A program made the translations under genes and the position numbers. A stretch of DNA of 64,000 nucleotides from Plantibacter auratus (GTDB lineage Bacteria; Actinomycetota; Actinomycetes; Actinomycetales; Microbacteriaceae). Of this stretch, positions 61,569 through 64,000 are shown in pieces. Where the stretch lies: positions 124,001 through 188,000 of the forward strand of contig NZ_JBOBFV010000002.1 of the NCBI RefSeq assembly GCF_050587365.1. Direction: 5' to 3'. Each line of letters opens with the position of its first letter. The stretch's first letter is position 1. Below the pieces are notes generated by a model that was not told where the DNA came from, made no database searches, and saw only the letters and a list, made by a program, of their open reading frames with translations.

Positions 61569-62002
61569 GCGGGCTCGGCGGGATCGACGAGGTCTTCAAC
61601 CCGGGCGCCTTCGAGGCCAAGCAGTTCCTCGACGCCGAGCAGCGCCTCCCCGCGCCGGCGCCGCTCGCGGGCGATCCGGCGGGCGACATCTACGGCGACG
61701 AGCCCATCGTGCTCGACCTCGTGGACGAGGACGAAGAGGACCAGGACGCCCGACTGACGCCCGAGCAGGCCGCCGCGCTGGCGGCCGAGCAGCCGGCTCA
61801 GCCCTCCGCCGAGGACGAGCAGCAGGCCGCCGTCGCCTCCTCGATCGCCGTGCACGCGCTCGCCTACGAGCACGCGCTCGCGCAGGAGACGCCGGACGCG
61901 GAGCCGGAGCCCGGCGCGCACGCCGACGTCGACGCCGCGATCGACGCCGTGCCCGAGGAGGTCGTCCCCTCCTCCGACGGCCCGCGTCACGCCGCCGACT
62001 GA
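61565..62002 (+). CDS. acidic hypothetical protein coupled to the ABC-2 exporter
   Basis: A 145-residue protein I do not recognise. It is rich in Asp, Glu, Ala and Pro (EPIVLDLVDEDEEDQDARLTPEQ), without signal or membrane segment, and probably disordered. The N-terminal MSGLGGIDEVFNPGAFEAKQ and the EHALAQE region are the only less simple parts. ATG 61565 overlaps the permease stop as ATGA, so it is translated with the exporter and may act as a cytoplasmic accessory. A perfect 20-bp inverted repeat follows its stop. Confidence 0.6.
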   Translation: MSGLGGIDEVFNPGAFEAKQFLDAEQRLPAPAPLAGDPAGDIYGDEPIVLDLVDEDEEDQDARLTPEQAAALAAEQPAQPSAEDEQQAAVASSIAVHALAYEHALAQETPDAEPEPGAHADVDAAIDAVPEEVVPSSDGPRHAAD

Positions 62003-62014
62003 CCCTGTTTCCCG

Positions 62015-62100
62015 GTTCACAATTCAGGAGCGCCTCGGCGCGTCCCCGCCGACACGCACGGTGCGAGGGCGCCACGCCCGGGCGCTCCTGAATTGTGAAC
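62015..62100. repeat. perfect 20-bp inverted repeat, terminator-like cruciform
   Basis: Bases 62015-62034 are the exact reverse complement of 62081-62100, around a 46-nt loop. The arms are AT-containing (GTTCACAATTCAGG), unlike the surrounding sequence. It lies 12 bases after the acidic-protein stop, upstream of the threonine aldolase gene. Confidence 0.85.
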
Positions 62101-62181
62101 ATGCCCGACGGCGACCCGAGCACGCAGGAAGTCGGCCCGCGATGCACGGAAGCTGCGTGTGGCATGCGCGAGGATGGATCA

Positions 62182-63273
62182 GTGACCGACTCTCTGCATG
62201 ACACCAGCATCCGTGGCTTCGCCTCCGACAACTACTCCGGCGTCCACCCCGAGATCCTCGACGCCCTCGCGGCGGCCAACGGCGGCCACCAGATCGCCTA
62301 CGGCGAGGACGACTACACCCGTCGGCTGCACGAGGTCTTCGCCGATCACTTCGGCCGCGACGTCGCCGTGTTCCCCGTCTTCAACGGCACCGGCGCGAAC
62401 GTCGTCGGTCTGCAGTCCATGCTCCCGCGCTGGGGTGCCGTCATCTCGGCGTCGACCGCGCACATCAACTCCGACGAGGGCGGCGCGCCGGAGCGGGTCG
62501 GTGGCATCAAGCTCCTGACGGTCGACGCCCCCGACGGCAAGCTCACGCCCGACCTCATCGACCGCGAAGCGTGGGGCTGGGGCGACGAGCACCGTGCACA
62601 GCCGCTCGTCGTCTCGATCACGCAGACCACCGAGCTCGGCACCCTGTACACGCCCGAGGAGATCCGCGCGATCGCCGACCACGCGCACGGTCACGGCATG
62701 AAACTGCACCTCGACGGCGCCCGCATCGCCAACGCCGCAGCAGCCCTCGGCGTCCCACTGCGCGCGTTCACCGCCGATGCCGGCGTCGACGTGCTGTCCT
62801 TCGGTGGGACGAAGAACGGACTCATGTTCGGCGAGGCCATCGTCGTCCTCGAACCGTCGGCGTCGGAGGGCCTCGTCTACCTCCGGAAGCTCAACATGCA
62901 GCTGGCGTCGAAGATGCGCTTCGGTGCGGCGCAGCTCATCGCCCTGCTCGAGCCGGCGGCCGACGGTGGCGACGGGCTCTGGCTCCGCTCCGCGACCCAC
63001 GCCAATGCGATGGCCGCGCGCCTCCGCACCTCCCTCGAGGCCCTCATCGCCGCCGGCGAGGCACCGGGACTCGGCTTCAGCCAGCCGACCCAGGCCAACG
63101 CGGTGTTCGCGACCCTGCCAGCGGGCGTCCCCGACCGCTTGCGCGAACGCTTCCGCTTCTACGACTGGGACGCCGCGAAGGGCGAGGTCCGCTGGATGTG
63201 CTCGTTCGACACCACGGAGGACGACATCGACGCATTCGTCGCCGCGATCCGCGAGGAACTCGCCCGCGCGTAG
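62182..63273 (+). CDS. ltaE: low-specificity L-threonine aldolase
   Basis: A 363-residue PLP enzyme that splits threonine (or allo-threonine) to glycine and acetaldehyde. It has the family N-terminus GFASDNYSGVHPEIL, then YGEDDYTRRL, HLDGARIANAAAALG (D and R near PLP), and the PLP lysine in LSFGGTKNGLMFGEAI. Start GTG 62182 has GAGGA 7 nt upstream; ATG 62164 is also possible. The open frame further upstream runs through the hairpin and is not coding. The threonine synthase gene follows, giving a threonine-linked pair. Confidence 0.93.
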   Translation: MTDSLHDTSIRGFASDNYSGVHPEILDALAAANGGHQIAYGEDDYTRRLHEVFADHFGRDVAVFPVFNGTGANVVGLQSMLPRWGAVISASTAHINSDEGGAPERVGGIKLLTVDAPDGKLTPDLIDREAWGWGDEHRAQPLVVSITQTTELGTLYTPEEIRAIADHAHGHGMKLHLDGARIANAAAALGVPLRAFTADAGVDVLSFGGTKNGLMFGEAIVVLEPSASEGLVYLRKLNMQLASKMRFGAAQLIALLEPAADGGDGLWLRSATHANAMAARLRTSLEALIAAGEAPGLGFSQPTQANAVFATLPAGVPDRLRERFRFYDWDAAKGEVRWMCSFDTTEDDIDAFVAAIREELARA

Positions 63274-63365
63274 CGGCCGGTCACGATGACGGCGGGCCTC
63301 TGCGCGTCGACCCCCGATATGGCAAGGTTGGAGATCGGGCTTCCAACCGGATGAGAGAGACGGTC

Positions 63366-64000
63366 ATGCACTATCAGTCGACGCGGGGCCACGATCTGCC
63401 CCAGCACTTCTCGGACATCCTCCTCGGCGGGCTCGCCCCGGACGGCGGCCTGTACCTCCCGGCCGAGTACCCGCAGCTGACCGCTGACGAGCTCGAGTCG
63501 TGGCGCGAGCTGTCCTATGCCGACCTCGCGTTCGCCGTGCTGTCGAAGTTCGCCGACGACATCCCCGCAGCCGACCTCCAGGACATCACCCGTCGCACCT
63601 ACACCGCCGAGGTCTACTCGAACGGCCGCGCAGGCGACGACGCGTCCCTCATCACCCCACTCCGCACCCTGGGTCACGAGGGCGACACGGAGCTGCAGCT
63701 CCTCGGCCTCTCGAACGGCCCGACGCTCGCCTTCAAGGACATGGCGATGCAGTTGCTCGGCAACCTCTTCGAGTACACACTCGCGAAGAGCGGCGACGAG
63801 CTCAACATCCTCGGCGCGACGTCCGGCGACACCGGGAGCGCGGCCGAGCACGCCATGCGCGGCAAGACCGGCATCCGGGTCATCATGCTGAGCCCGCACG
63901 GCCGCATGAGCAGCTTCCAGCGTGCGCAGATGTTCAGTCTCCAGGACGACAACATCGTGAACCTCGCCGTCGAGGGCAACTTCGACGACTGCCAGGACAT
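63366..64000 (+). CDS. thrC: threonine synthase (partial, N-terminal part)
   Basis: About 211 residues before the window ends. It converts O-phosphohomoserine to threonine with PLP. The start YQSTRGHDLPQHFSDILLGGLAPDGGLYLP matches the long (E. coli-like) class. The PLP lysine is K124 in PTLAFKDMAMQL, and GATSGDTGSAAEHAM is the phosphate-binding loop. GAGAGA is the nearest ribosome-binding-like sequence before ATG 63366. The C-terminal half lies outside the window. Confidence 0.95.
   Translation, partial: MHYQSTRGHDLPQHFSDILLGGLAPDGGLYLPAEYPQLTADELESWRELSYADLAFAVLSKFADDIPAADLQDITRRTYTAEVYSNGRAGDDASLITPLRTLGHEGDTELQLLGLSNGPTLAFKDMAMQLLGNLFEYTLAKSGDELNILGATSGDTGSAAEHAMRGKTGIRVIMLSPHGRMSSFQRAQMFSLQDDNIVNLAVEGNFDDCQD

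Overview
The window is a 64 kb stretch of very GC-rich chromosome with strong G/C third-codon bias, almost no non-coding space and many overlapping gene pairs. The gene families present (AztABCD zinc uptake, DUF3151, DUF6421, a YhgE/Pip cassette, an LPXTG surface protein, a GlnA-like gamma-glutamylation cluster) and the many apparently leaderless promoters (TANNNT placed 6-8 nt before the start codon) point to an actinobacterium, most likely Microbacteriaceae (Curtobacterium, Plantibacter or Clavibacter relatives). This is inferred from family content, not from a marker gene. I saw no rRNA, tRNA, CRISPR array, phage module or insertion sequence.

Layout. 1-3.1 kb: a truncated class V aminotransferase divergent from a FadR-type GntR regulator, an SDR oxidoreductase bracketed by a GC-rich repeat family, and chorismate mutase. 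3.1-8.4 kb: a zinc uptake locus, aztA divergent from aztB-aztD1-aztC-aztD2, with one Zur-like box between the two arms. 8.4-12.4 kb: an FtsX-type ABC exporter whose ATPase has a Pro/Gln-rich tail, a small hypothetical gene and an AI-2E-family transporter. 12.5-16.5 kb: a complete PotABCD/Fbp-like importer operon. 16.5-21.8 kb: a repeat cluster, a GNAT acetyltransferase, a lactonase, a one-HTH AraC-like protein, purA, a short leader ORF coupled to a HAD hydrolase, and DUF3151. 22-25.3 kb: TetR, a degenerate ABC ATPase and YhgE/Pip. 25.7-33.1 kb: a small secreted protein, a TrmH methyltransferase, a HAD-IIA phosphatase, a zinc alcohol dehydrogenase, and a 1200-residue disordered membrane-anchored protein coupled to pyrE.

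33.3-40.3 kb: a probable ethanolamine/monoamine gamma-glutamylation cluster. It has an ethanolamine-type permease divergent from a glutamine-synthetase-like ligase, then a gamma-glutamyl hydrolase, an aldehyde dehydrogenase, an SDR and a FadR-type regulator. 40.4-50.7 kb: a 40-aa membrane miniprotein divergent from a LysR gene, DedA, exonuclease III, a sortase-anchored DUF4874/DUF4832 protein, AnsP, an AEC carrier, a Leu/Val-type dehydrogenase, a CurA-like reductase and DUF1304. 50.8-56 kb: TetR, an SsuBAC-like importer and DUF6421. 56-64 kb: a NarL-type two-component system, an aldo/keto reductase, an ABC-2 exporter with a coupled acidic protein, L-threonine aldolase and the 5' part of threonine synthase.

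A 23-bp dispersed repeat (core CCCTGAGCYTGTCGAAGGG) occurs seven times, always at gene ends or between genes, and twice seeds local tandem arrays. The most distinctive biology is the paired AztD paralogues with complementary histidine motifs, the lysine-poor disordered protein coupled to pyrE, the leaderless leader peptide before the HAD hydrolase, and an identical 10-bp palindrome at two distant promoters.
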